From: Plakobranchus ocellatus
Lineage: Eukaryota > Mollusca > Gastropoda > Plakobranchidae
Reading direction: 5' to 3'
NCBI GenBank assembly: GCA_019648995.1
Contig: BLXT01002115.1
Coordinates: 663,932 to 697,646, forward strand
Length of the DNA stretch: 33,715 bases
Shown here: in pieces, positions 9,684 through 20,900 of the stretch
Layout: each line of letters opens with the position of its first letter
Numbering within the stretch: position 1 is the first letter of the stretch
Notes under the pieces: generated by a model
What the model saw: the letters and a program-made list of their open reading frames with translations, nothing else
What the model was told of the DNA's origin: nothing
The model's database searches: none
Made by a program: the position numbers and the translations under genes

Positions 9684-10185
9684 TAACATCAAGTTACTGA
9701 ATTTTATTATCTTGGTTACCAGATAACATCAGATGAGAGATGAGAAATGTACAAGTGGAACAAGATGACAAACAGCTTTGGCTAAAGATAGATTCCCAAA
9801 AATGGAATCGATATCGACAAAGATAAATATGAATATGGATACCGAAACAGGATAATGAGACACAAGTACAGTCAGCACTGTCATAGGGATGTGAATGTTG
9901 GACCATAAAAAGATAAAACAGAGAGAAAACTGGAAACAATAAAAAAAAAGGGGGGTTGTCAGGAGAATGATGAGAATATCATGGACAGAAAAAGTGACAG
10001 AACCATGTGTGTAACACTCATTTGCCGACACAAGGGTTTAGAACATATAGCAAGCATTGGAAAGATTACAGGCAAACGCAGTAGAGGTAGACTGGGAATA
10101 ATTTTTATTGAAAATCTTAAGTCATGAGCAATAGGCAAGGGTAGCAATAACAACTTTTTACGGATAGCTGAGGATAGGTTTGATT
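9684..10185 (+). mobile_element. LINE fragment, C-terminal end of reverse-transcriptase ORF (copy 1)
   Basis: Frames read in order give pieces typical of the C-terminal part of a LINE reverse-transcriptase polyprotein: QVTEFYYLGYQITSD (about 9694), ALAKDRFPKM (about 9775), ECWTIKK (about 9893), RRMMRISWTEKVTE (about 9962) and GKRSRGR (about 10072). Frame changes between the pieces show it is a decayed copy. Compared with the copy at 20706, the part between the KVTE block and the CRHKGLE block is missing. The copy runs into the assembly gap, so its 3' end is unseen. Assignment to an RTE/CR1-type clade is a guess. Confidence 0.75.
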
Positions 10186-11102
10186 NNNNNNNNNNNNNNN
10201 NNNNNNNNNNNNNNNNNNNNNNNNNNNNNNNNNNNNNNNNNNNNNNNNNNNNNNNNNNNNNNNNNNNNNNNNNNNNNNNNNNNNNNNNNNNNNNNNNNNN
10301 NNNNNNNNNNNNNNNNNNNNNNNNNNNNNNNNNNNNNNNNNNNNNNNNNNNNNNNNNNNNNNNNNNNNNNNNNNNNNNNNNNNNNNNNNNNNNNNNNNNN
10401 NNNNNNNNNNNNNNNNNNNNNNNNNNNNNNNNNNNNNNNNNNNNNNNNNNNNNNNNNNNNNNNNNNNNNNNNNNNNNNNNNNNNNNNNNNNNNNNNNNNN
10501 NNNNNNNNNNNNNNNNNNNNNNNNNNNNNNNNNNNNNNNNNNNNNNNNNNNNNNNNNNNNNNNNNNNNNNNNNNNNNNNNNNNNNNNNNNNNNNNNNNNN
10601 NNNNNNNNNNNNNNNNNNNNNNNNNNNNNNNNNNNNNNNNNNNNNNNNNNNNNNNNNNNNNNNNNNNNNNNNNNNNNNNNNNNNNNNNNNNNNNNNNNNN
10701 NNNNNNNNNNNNNNNNNNNNNNNNNNNNNNNNNNNNNNNNNNNNNNNNNNNNNNNNNNNNNNNNNNNNNNNNNNNNNNNNNNNNNNNNNNNNNNNNNNNN
10801 NNNNNNNNNNNNNNNNNNNNNNNNNNNNNNNNNNNNNNNNNNNNNNNNNNNNNNNNNNNNNNNNNNNNNNNNNNNNNNNNNNNNNNNNNNNNNNNNNNNN
10901 NNNNNNNNNNNNNNNNNNNNNNNNNNNNNNNNNNNNNNNNNNNNNNNNNNNNNNNNNNNNNNNNNNNNNNNNNNNNNNNNNNNNNNNNNNNNNNNNNNNN
11001 NNNNNNNNNNNNNNNNNNNNNNNNNNNNNNNNNNNNNNNNNNNNNNNNNNNNNNNNNNNNNNNNNNNNNNNNNNNNNNNNNNNNNNNNNNNNNNNNNNNN
11101 NN
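10186..11102. other. Assembly gap of 917 unknown bases
   Basis: All bases are N. Open frames that span it are meaningless. Its left flank is the decayed LINE, so repeat content probably caused the gap. Confidence 0.99.
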
Positions 11103-11232
11103 GTCAATCCAATTGTACTGCCATTGTGGTCAGAATTAAGTGGAAAGCTAGCGATTTTCTGCGCGGTAGAAATTGTGTAATCTTTTAACACTGTAAAAAA
11201 GTAGGGTAAGTTTCACTGCCACACATGAAATA

Positions 11233-11241
11233 ATGATGATG

Positions 11242-11314
<73 letters not shown>

Positions 11315-11350
11315 CAATACTACTACTGCTACTACTACTACTATTACTAT

Positions 11351-11418
<68 letters not shown>

Positions 11419-11432
11419 ATAATAATAATAAT
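11233..11432. repeat. Compound trinucleotide microsatellite (AAT then ACT)
   Basis: It begins GATGATGAT, continues as a long (AAT)n run to about 11310, changes through CAA/TACTACTGC to (ACT)n until about 11416, and ends as (AAT)n. Confidence 0.95.
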
Positions 11433-12055
11433 ACGTCATTCCTCCCTAGTTTTAAATAAAACAATATGATCTTTAACAGCATGATACAGACTTTGCAATT
11501 ATTGATGGTAAAATCTGGCACGATCAGTTATTCTTTTTATTGACATGTTAAAAGCACTCAGTTTCTCAGCCATAGCTTTGTAATAGTTGTACAGTATTTA
11601 AAAAAAAAAAAAATATATATATATATTGTTTTGATCTCACACTAAACTTCACAGAGTGAATGAGCTATATGCTACCCACTAAACATGATTCAAAGGCTAT
11701 GTAAGTGACAGTCACTTTTAAATGTGAAAAATTCTCAAACGATTTTGACGCATCCCCTTCCATAAACTCATCCTGTGACAAAGCCAGAAAGGATGCAGTC
11801 ATTGTATGAAGTTTACATTTTATTTATTCAAACAGTTGAACTCCTTCAGAAAAATCCCTCTTGCACCAAACCTATTGGTACGTGCTTGGATTGGCTATCA
11901 TGCAAGAGATGAGTGACTAATCACACAACACTGATGTGGAATTAGCTTTCTCAAGAATGTGCAAAAATAATGGCAGCGATGAGAGCAGGGACCAAACTGC
12001 GTCATTATGTGTGTGTGTTAAAGTGCAAAAATAGACTGTATTTCCTAGTCGAGGG
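11433..12055. other. Stretch without recognised gene
   Basis: AT-rich, with a short A/TA run at about 11600-11627. No gene or recognisable repeat is seen. Confidence 0.5.
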
Positions 12056-12497
12056 TTAACCAAAATGTGGGCTTTCATCATAGTTATGTGCAAAAGATTT
12101 TCTACAAGCCCTATTTGAAAAAAAATTAAGTCATCAATGCATAAATTTTGGTTTTGTGAGTGTTATGGCATACAAAGTACTGCTTTATGTTTAAAAAATC
12201 AGTTTTGGATATATCCTTACTGTCTAAATTAACCAAATAAGTTTCAAACATAACTATGATGACAAAATCACGAAAAAAGTGGTCCCCCATCAACAAATTA
12301 AGCTCATTCACCATAAAGTGAAGAGACACAGACCAATATTTTTTACATGGATCTACCCCTGCTATTCAACTCTGCATGAATGTTACCTCATTGATACTCA
12401 ATTGGGCTTTCCCCTTTTGTAATTGGAGATTCTTTTTTTCAAAATGCAGTAAAAAACGTGACACAATTTGGAGATCCACCTTTTGGCCATTGCTCAG
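12056..12497 (+). repeat. Interspersed repeat of about 440 bp, left copy of an inverted pair
   Basis: This unit matches the reverse complement of 16748-17157. Shared blocks in order are AATGTGGGC, CATAGTTATG, TTTAAAAAATCAGTTT, ATGATGACAAAATCAC, AATTAAGCTCATT, CTCAATTGGGCTTT and AAAAAACGTGACACAATTT. It begins next to a TTAA at 12056. Weak similarity may continue to about 12600. It has no protein-like open frame and no clear terminal inverted repeats, so the element class is unknown. Confidence 0.75.
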
Positions 12498-13044
12498 TCC
12501 TATCACCATTCCTAAAACGGAAACCACTTGTCTTTTTTTCTAATTGGGTAACTCAAAATGAATGACCATCAGCATCATGAAAGCATTTCCAGTGAGGCAC
12601 GGTATGAGAAAGTTTGCGTCTGCTGTACCTGCTGCCATCACTTTTGCCTAGTCTTGAAACTGTTGAATAAACTCAATATTATTTGTACCAACTTAAAAAA
12701 AGAAATTATAAGAATTGGATTGAAAGCTCTGTACACAACTTTAAAGCATGTGGTTATCTTATCCTTTTCATGTTCATTTTAAACCTTTTATTGCATGAAC
12801 ATTTGATTCTCTAAACCAAAAGTATCACTACTTGAAGTCCTGCAATCATGCAACTGAACCTAACCCTATCAAGAGTAGTAACTGTGTGTTGAACATATAC
12901 TGTAAGTCTCAATGTTACCCATCAAAACAAATATTTCATTCTTCTTACCTTTAAAGGAAGTACAAACTGCACGTTGCCCAACAAAAGCCATTGGCAAGAG
13001 AGTTTAGAAAATATAACAACAATTAACAAACAGAGACAAAGCTG

Positions 13045-13049
<5 letters not shown>
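12498..13049. other. Stretch without recognised gene
   Basis: No gene is recognised. A 74-codon frame (12558-12782) has no support beyond its length and partly overlaps the weak extension of the preceding repeat. Confidence 0.45.

Positions 13050-13128
<79 letters not shown>
13050..13128. repeat. GA dinucleotide microsatellite
   Basis: A nearly perfect (GA)n run of about 78 bp. Confidence 0.97.
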
Positions 13129-13131
<3 letters not shown>

Positions 13132-13822
13132 GGCAGCTGAATAAATGCATGTTTGTCACATAAAACCTTTATATATTTTAGGAGAGTTTTTAAAGTTATT
13201 TATTTTGTGAAGTATCCCAAATACCTGACAAAAATGTGATATTGGTGAATTTCAGAGTTTGTAAATGAAAACCTGGGCCTTTAAAGAACTTAAATTTCAT
13301 TACATCTGACCATCTGAAAAAGATCCAACCTACAATTGTACAGCAGTCAAGAGTAAAGGCAAAATATTTTTTTAATTTTCAGAACAAACCACTTTCTTGA
13401 ATTTAAGACACATCATTGAAATTAGAACAATTTTTCAAGGTATTTAAAGTTCATTGGGGAAATTATGTAAAGAAAAAATTGACATGTGAGCTTCTATTTC
13501 ACTCTGAACTGTTGCCAATCAGAATGCTATTTTGCTAAAACTTTCTTGGACCACTTTACATCTTTACATAATGTTATTATTGTTCTTAATATGTGACCAA
13601 ACTCGTAGTGTATGATAGTATTATTGGGAGTTTGTGAACTAGGGTTTGGGATGCTCACATCAAGATTTACTTACATGTCCTCCTCATGGTCCAATCAATT
13701 TATGTGCAATAACATTTTCTTTTTTTTTTTTTGTTGAAAAGTGCACTCTTCCTTGAACATTGATAAACAAAATCGAAATGGGCATTAAGTTTCATTGTGT
13801 TTATAAAGAACACTTCCTTTGG

Positions 13823-13825
<3 letters not shown>
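13129..13825. other. Stretch without recognised gene
   Basis: AT-rich sequence upstream of the RABAC1 coding start. I see no gene or recognisable repeat. Confidence 0.5.

Positions 13826-13884
<59 letters not shown>
13826..13884. repeat. TA dinucleotide microsatellite
   Basis: A pure (AT)n run of about 59 bp, about 1 kb upstream of the RABAC1 start codon. Confidence 0.97.
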
Positions 13885-13886
<2 letters not shown>

Positions 13887-14223
13887 AAAAAAAAACCCAA
13901 ACCTTTTTTCTGGGAACATTCTGCTTGGATGATTTCATTTTAAGCTTCAAAAGGCTATTTCGTATCCGATCACTTTGAGATGTGACTGTTTTTAATTTTT
14001 CAGATTGACAAAACCTTTGCCTAATTGATCAGATGTGACTAGCTGCTAGATGCGACTATCCGCCAGGCCCGCACTTAAAGAAGTCTTACCATTAAAATTG
14101 TCTTTAAAATAAAATGCCAAAAAAAATTAAAGTTCTACCTTTGCAATTTTTGAATACAATGAATACAGTCCTAGTGCATTTCGTTTGGCTACGGCTGATC
14201 TTGAGCAATCCAAGCCAAAGACA

Positions 14224-14226
<3 letters not shown>

Positions 14227-14263
<37 letters not shown>
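14227..14263. repeat. TA dinucleotide microsatellite
   Basis: A pure (AT)n run of about 36 bp. The interval from here to 14877 should hold the RABAC1 5' UTR and core promoter, but no TATA box or initiator can be assigned with confidence. Confidence 0.95.
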
Positions 14264-14265
<2 letters not shown>

Positions 14266-14877
14266 CACACCTTTTTTCCTATTATGATATAGATCTAGTC
14301 TAGTATTTTATAATCAAGATCTAGCTCTAGGAAGAAATAATCTTACCTTTTTTTCCTTTCTTTTTGGGGCGCCTCGGGTTATAAAAGCAGCTTTGGCATA
14401 ATAGAAAAGAGGCCTGATGAAGAATTCAAAAGCTTGATAGATACATTGGTATTTTAATGTGCAGACTAGATAATGGTGTTCGACTTAGTTTCTTTAGAAA
14501 GTGATGGGGAATCAGCAGCTGCAACTACGAAATTTCTTGTTTACAAAATATTGATTTTCCGGGTTTTGTTGCTCTGAGAGTATGTTCCCTTCGATATAGT
14601 AGTTCTTCAACAAGAAAACCCATGTTTTTACTTCATTTATACATGCCAATTAAATTTTTTTCTTAAATTCTATATTTGCCATGATATCCACCAAACTGAA
14701 TCTTTTTGGTTAGATTAAAAAGCGTAAATTTGAAAAAAATTCTTAAAATCTAATAGGCACCAAAACGGTTACTTTATTCTCCTCTAGTTTTCATTTTTTT
14801 TTCATGGTAAATTTTCAAATGAATATTATTACGATCAGCATAGGACCTGGCTGATATAATCTCCACGTCAAACTGTC

Positions 14878-14951
14878 ATGGCCGATAAAGAAAATCTGCT
14901 TGAGGGGGATTTAGATCACACACCGGCTGAAAGCCCAACTTTTAAAGATAG
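14878..14951 (+). CDS. RABAC1: RABAC1 coding exon 1
   Basis: It encodes residues 1-24 and two bases of codon 25, an acidic start (MADKENLLEGDLDH). The ATG has G at +4 and an in-frame TAA 18 bases before it. The donor is AG|GTTCGT, a GT site weaker than the usual GTAAGT. The phase matches exon 2 exactly. A non-coding upstream exon cannot be excluded. Confidence 0.72.
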
Positions 14952-17900
14952 GTTCGTGATATATTCCATATGTTTATTTAACGCCGTTACTTACTATTCC
15001 TTGATAGTCAAAAAATTGCTTTTGATATAAAAAAAAATATTAGAACCTAATTTCTTGAGTCCAGATAGCCATAGCTTCTGGCATAGATCTAGATGCACTG
15101 CAAAGACTGTCAGATTTAGTGGTTTGCTAAGACTAATTTTTTTTACAGTTGACTAAAATTACCTTCATTTCGTCATTATGATTGAATGAATGAAATATAT
15201 ACCTATGACTTAGAGTGCATAATCGGAAGTCATTCCAAGTCTCTTTCTGTTTTCCTCTAAAACTAATTGTCAAATGGTGGCTAGGCTAGTTTTCTTTCTC
15301 CAGTCATGTCAGTTTCATTTGCTTTTATCATTTTTTCCCCCACAGGATTTTTTTTAGTTTTCCTACAGCCCACATGCTCCAAGGCAGAATTCAGCAAAAT
15401 GAGGGTGTTTTACAAAAAAAAAAATATATATATTCCTCTGTTTGTTCTTGAGCTTAGAATATGATATTTACAAGACAGTTAGGAAAATGAACTAAGCTTT
15501 TGTATGATCTCTTTCCTTTTGTGAATTTAGGTCATATGACCCATGTTATTCAGGGCGAAAGTGTGCTAAGTGCTGGAAAATTGTGACAAATATTTCTCAT
15601 GGCTCTTCAGACACAACAATAAAGCAAAAAAATAACAAGCTTGAAAATGATTGAACATGCTTTGACAAGCACAGAAGGAAACATAATGTACCCAAATGCT
15701 TGTCTAAAAGAATAAAACTTTTAAAAGATCCCAGCAAAATTCCATAGATCATGGATTTCTGGTTTGTCTTTTTTTTTTTTTTTGTTGTGTATGACAAGTA
15801 GATGTTTGTTTTGTTCAGTGCTGGTTATGTGTGTGTATAATGCTTAGAAAATTGCAACTTGATGACAGAATTTGACTCATCACTTTAAGTAAAATAATCT
15901 TATCCAAATTTATGCTTTTCCATTTCGCTTTTCAGTCAGATTCAAACAGACAATCTAGGTCATAGGTACCCCACTGATAGTCTATTGTGGTGTCAGTGTC
16001 AATATTACAAACAGCTGTTGGACCTTGTCCCGTTTCAACACTGCTTTCATGTGTAGAACTCGACTCGGGCCTAGATCTAAATCTAGACCTAGAAGTTGAA
16101 GGACCTGGCTCATCACTTTCATTCTTTCACGAATCATTGCTCCATCATCACACTCAACACTCTGTACCTGCTGTTGCCCTAAGCAACCTCACTGTCCTCA
16201 GAACCTTACATATTTTGTCATAATTTTCACAAAACATCTCCAATCTCAGTGAAAAAATTTTAGAGGAAGCGTCAAACCCTCAAGAAGGAAGTCAAAACAA
16301 ATAGAAGTATACGCAAGAGATGGTACTCTAAAGATTTGTGCATGCATAAAAAATAATTTAATGAATGCTAGGCTGCTAATTAACTTGTCATTTAATGATG
16401 TGAAAAACTTCCTCCCACAATTTCTTGAGATCATCTTCCTATTATTCCTGAATTCGTTGCTAAAGTTGACTTCATCAAGATACCTTTTTGAAAATGTATT
16501 GTTTGTTTTTATCCATAGTTTTTTTTTTTTTAAATAAGAAATAAGGTCATGATTATTCATGCCTTTATTTCTTGTAAAAGACTAGAGATTAGAGCCATAT
16601 TAAACATTTTGAAAGTTAAACATTTCATCTTTTTATTTAATGCATACCTCAGTGAAAAAAAAATCACAAAAAATTGCAACTCATTTTGACTGGTCTTGAA
16701 AAAAATCAAACAGTTCATTTTAATACTGCCACAATTTGTTTTACAATTGAGCAATTGCCAAAAAATGGATTCCAAAATTGTGTCACGTTTTTTACTTCAT
16801 TTTGCTAAAACAAATCCCTAATCACTAAAGAGAAAAGCCCAATTGAGCATCAGTGATGCAATATTCATGCAGAGTTAAAAAGTAGAAGTAGATCCAAGTA
16901 CTTCCTGGTAAATGAGCTTAATTTGTTGATGGATGACCACTTTTTTGGTGATTTTGTCATCATAGTTATCGTCAAATTTGACAGCACAGATGCAAAAAAA
17001 AAAACAAACTGATTTTTTAAACATAAAGTAGTACCTCATTTATATGCCTTTATACTCACAAAATCAAAATTAATGTATTGATGAGTTCAATTTTTTCAAA
17101 TATGGCCTGTAGAAAATCTTTCGCACATAACTATGCCAGCCCACATTTTGCTCTTAACTATTTTAGCTTTGTCAAAGGCGTATATGCCAGCATCATATTT
17201 TTTTTATCAATTTACATACTTGGACAAAGATTATACATGTCGATGCGCTTAAAAAAAAATTGCTTCAACTAACTCTGTCTTATTCTCAAAAAGGCAAGGA
17301 TCGACCAGTCTTAGAAGTCTAAAAAGTTATTGGCTTGTTGTCAGAAGCATTTCTGGGGTAGCGGTCCTAATGAAATTTATAACGTCATTTGTGTCTTTAC
17401 TTATCGATACAGAGTTTATTCCATCAGGTTTTTCATTTTTTTTTCAGGGTTTTGTCTGTAAACCAAACACAGCTAGATTTCACTGAGATAGATGGTATAC
17501 ATGTCGATTTCCAGTACAAACTTATTTTACATTTTCTTACTTTCATTCTAATTTTCCAGACTTATGGCCGTGTCTCTGTCGAACACTACTGCACGGGAAT
17601 GGTTCTCTAGGACACGGGAAAGTGTCAAGCCATGGGGAGATTTCATCAACACCAAGAGAATGGGGGTGCCGAAAAGTGTGGCACCCCTGCCCAAAAGGAT
17701 AGTCAAGAATATCGAGCATTTTCAAGGAAACTACCTCTTTGTGTTCATGGGACTAGTCATCTTCTGCATGTAAGGTTTTATGTTGCTGTCCCATGGGACT
17801 AGTCATTTTCTGCATATAAGGTTTTATGTTGCAGTCCCTGAAAAAATGAGAGCTCCTGTCTGATTGAGTTGCATCTTTCATTAATTATAAACATGTATAG

Positions 17901-20900
17901 ATCTTTATGTAGACATGTTATTAATAGACTAACTTAATGATGGGAATGGGGAAAGTCTGCCCATGTAATCTAATCAAGGATTTCCCTTTTGATTTAATTA
18001 ATAAAACCCAGGTCAGTCAGATAAGAATTTTAAGTAGTTAAACAATTTAGACAAAATTGTCACAAAATTTGTATGATGTGAGTGAGTCAGTTGTTGTTGT
18101 ATAAGAAATGTCACCAATTGAGACGAAATGGTTATAAGATGTTTTTGCTTTGTGTAAGTCAGTTAGATAAGAGTGTCACAATTAAGAGAAAATGATTGTA
18201 AATTTTTTTTTATTTTTCCAAAGTTCTATTAATCTAGATGAAAATTGCTGGATCTCAGCGAACGAGTTAAATTATCTATGTAAAAATGTTATTGCAATGA
18301 ATCATTCTCTCACAAAAAAGATAAACTTTCTTCTCCCTCCAGCCTGACTTCGCCGATGCTGTTGGTGGCAATTGCTGCCTGCCTCGGGGCTTGCTATTTA
18401 ATCAGCATTAAAAATCAAGAGAGGAAAATTACGATAATGGGTAGGTTTTCTTATGCCTTGTGGGTTTTGCTTTTATGCTTTTGTTTTTTTTTCCAGTGGT
18501 TGGTGATCTCAAGGTTTTTTTCGGCATGTCGTTAGTAGCGAGTCCCTAGCTGCAACAGCAAGATCCCTGTAGGTTTCAGGCTGAGTTGCTAGTCACTTTG
18601 CAGTCTGCCTAATGGGGACAAACTGTGAATCTGAAACTGCTAGGTGGTGATGATGTTTGAAGAATTAAGAATCCATGTTTGTGTAGTGAAAAATGAGTGA
18701 CACGTTTTTTTTTCAATCTTTGGTTTGTGATCTCTGCGAGGCATAAAAGCTTTGTTTCCATGGCTGATTTTGTTGCCAAATGACCCATGTTTTTACTTTT
18801 TGGCAAATGCTAACCTTTATTTTTTCTTGCTGGTTTGATAGTGTTTTTTCCCTCCCCTGAAGATGAACAGGGTTGTGTTAATACCAAGTCTTCAGATCTG
18901 CCCTAAAGAGTCAGATGGAGCAAAAGAGGAATTTAAGTTTGTTTTGCTTTCTTTTCAATACTTTTTTCCCCCCCAACAGCTGAAACCTCAGTTTTAACCT
19001 ACACTTATTCAATTGTACTGGGTTTTTTTTAGTTTGCTTTGTTTTACTCCCCTTCCTGTTGCCATCTTTGATTAAATGAACAAGCTTTCCGGTCTTTTAC
19101 TGTCAACGACATATTTTCCTTCCCCAGGACGAGAGCTCAGTCTCGCCCAACAGTACGCAGCCGTAGGAGCCGCCTCATTCCCTCTCTTCTGGCTGGCTGG
19201 AGCTGGCTCAGCTGTGTTCTGGGTTATAGGTGAGCCATGTTGCCTCAAATATCTGTGTTTGTCTGTAACGGTATAAAGCTAAAACAATATGAAGGGGCAA
19301 TTCAAGTTTGGAACATTTAAAATCATTGAAACAGTCTTATAGGTGGGTTATGTTGCCTCTAAAATATCTGCGTTCCTCTGTAATTGTATGATAAAGGGAA
19401 ACAGTATTAGATGCAGTTTAAGCTTTGGGACATTTTAAATCACAGGCTGTTTGTGTATCCTGTAAGCTTTGTAAGGATATTGGATAGACTCGTCTGACCC
19501 ATCCACAAGAAATGAGTTGTTTGTTCACACTAGCTAAATCGAGATGTAATGCAAGATGTTTGATTGTGGTTGGATATATATAAAAAAAAACGCTTTGGTG
19601 TGTTGCATGGCAGAGACTTAAGTTAAACTTTTGAAATCTCCAAATAACAATATTTTGATATCTTTAGCCCTGTTTGACTATCTTGCTTTCCACATCTGTT
19701 GAGCACTTCCATCAGTACTAGAAAAGCAACTCGTTTTTTGTAGACCAATCACATCTTGCGCCACAATTTAAAACTTTTAACTCTTTCCAACCCAGTGCAA
19801 CCTAATGCGACAACTCCCATTCCAGCCTCAAACCTTATGCGCTCTGATGCATTCCCCATTGCATCGTTCACTATTGCTGATATAATGAAGTCTCAGAGTC
19901 AACATTACTTGGATACAATTATGTAAATTTTGCAAGATTTGAGCCCTTCTGTGAAGAAAACATCGTATTTTTTAGCTCTTTCTATAATTGAATAAAGACA
20001 AAGTAAAAAGGTCTGTTCTGACATCTGATACTTGACAATTTTAGCCTTGTTTCCCTGCTGATTTTTTTGACACATTTCTATCTTCAATTGCCTTTCAATT
20101 CCTTTAATTGCTTTTTATTGAAGAGTATTTGTATTGAGATGATGAATCCAATGCAGAATAAATGAGGAAAATCCACAACTACCTCTGAAAAAAGTAATGG
20201 TTGCGCCAGCAGCAAGTAGATCTGGGCCTAGATCTGATCTAGATCTAGGTCTTTTCAAGACTATGAATAAATGTCCCAAAGCTTGAACTTCTGACAATTC
20301 TATTATCTATAGCCATTTGCTCTTTTCTTTTCTCAGTTTTGTTTTTTCTCTTCATTTCACTTTCTGCCCATGTTTTAAATACACACACACACAAAATTGC
20401 ACATCAGCTGTTATTAGTGTTCAAGCAAGGAAATACGAAGATCGATAATTCCATTGACTTATGAGTTTTTTTCTAGCAACAAGTTTTATTTTTTCCGCCG
20501 AGACATGTATACATTTTCTGAAAGTTCATTTATTTTTCAAAATTGTAATATTTTTTTTCCTCATTAAAAAATTCTGTTTGAAGGCTTTAACAAGTCATTG
20601 AAAAAGGAGTTATGTCCCCTGGCTTAGACACCAGCTTCATAGCGCAAAGTTGCTCCTTAGCCGTTAAAGCTACTATCCGTACCACATTGGGTTGGAAAGG
20701 GTTAAATTGTTCACAGTTTCTTCTCAGCAAACTCTCTCAGATATTTTTAGCAATAGAGATGCAGTTTATCAGAAGAGCAATGAAGGTATCAGAGACGGCG
20801 AGAAAAATGAATGAATCAGTTCTGGAAGAAACTGATCTTGAAGGATCATTTATTAAAACCATAAGATCGGGGCAACTACAACTTTAACCCATTCAGCCCC

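Noticed and set aside
9959-11191. Very long open frames across the assembly gap
   Set aside because: They consist almost wholly of unknown bases.
11213-11521. Poly-Val/poly-Leu and poly-Ile open frames around the AAT/ACT array
   Set aside because: Repeat artefacts in two strands and several frames at once.
17078-17272. Plus-strand frame of 64 codons in RABAC1 intron 1
   Set aside because: It overlaps the border of the inverted 440-bp repeat and has no family resemblance.
18520-18610. Possible further SINE-A head in RABAC1 intron 3
   Set aside because: TAGTAGCGAGTCCC and GTAGGTTTCAGG recall the A-box and B-box regions, but the match is too weak and no tail is present.
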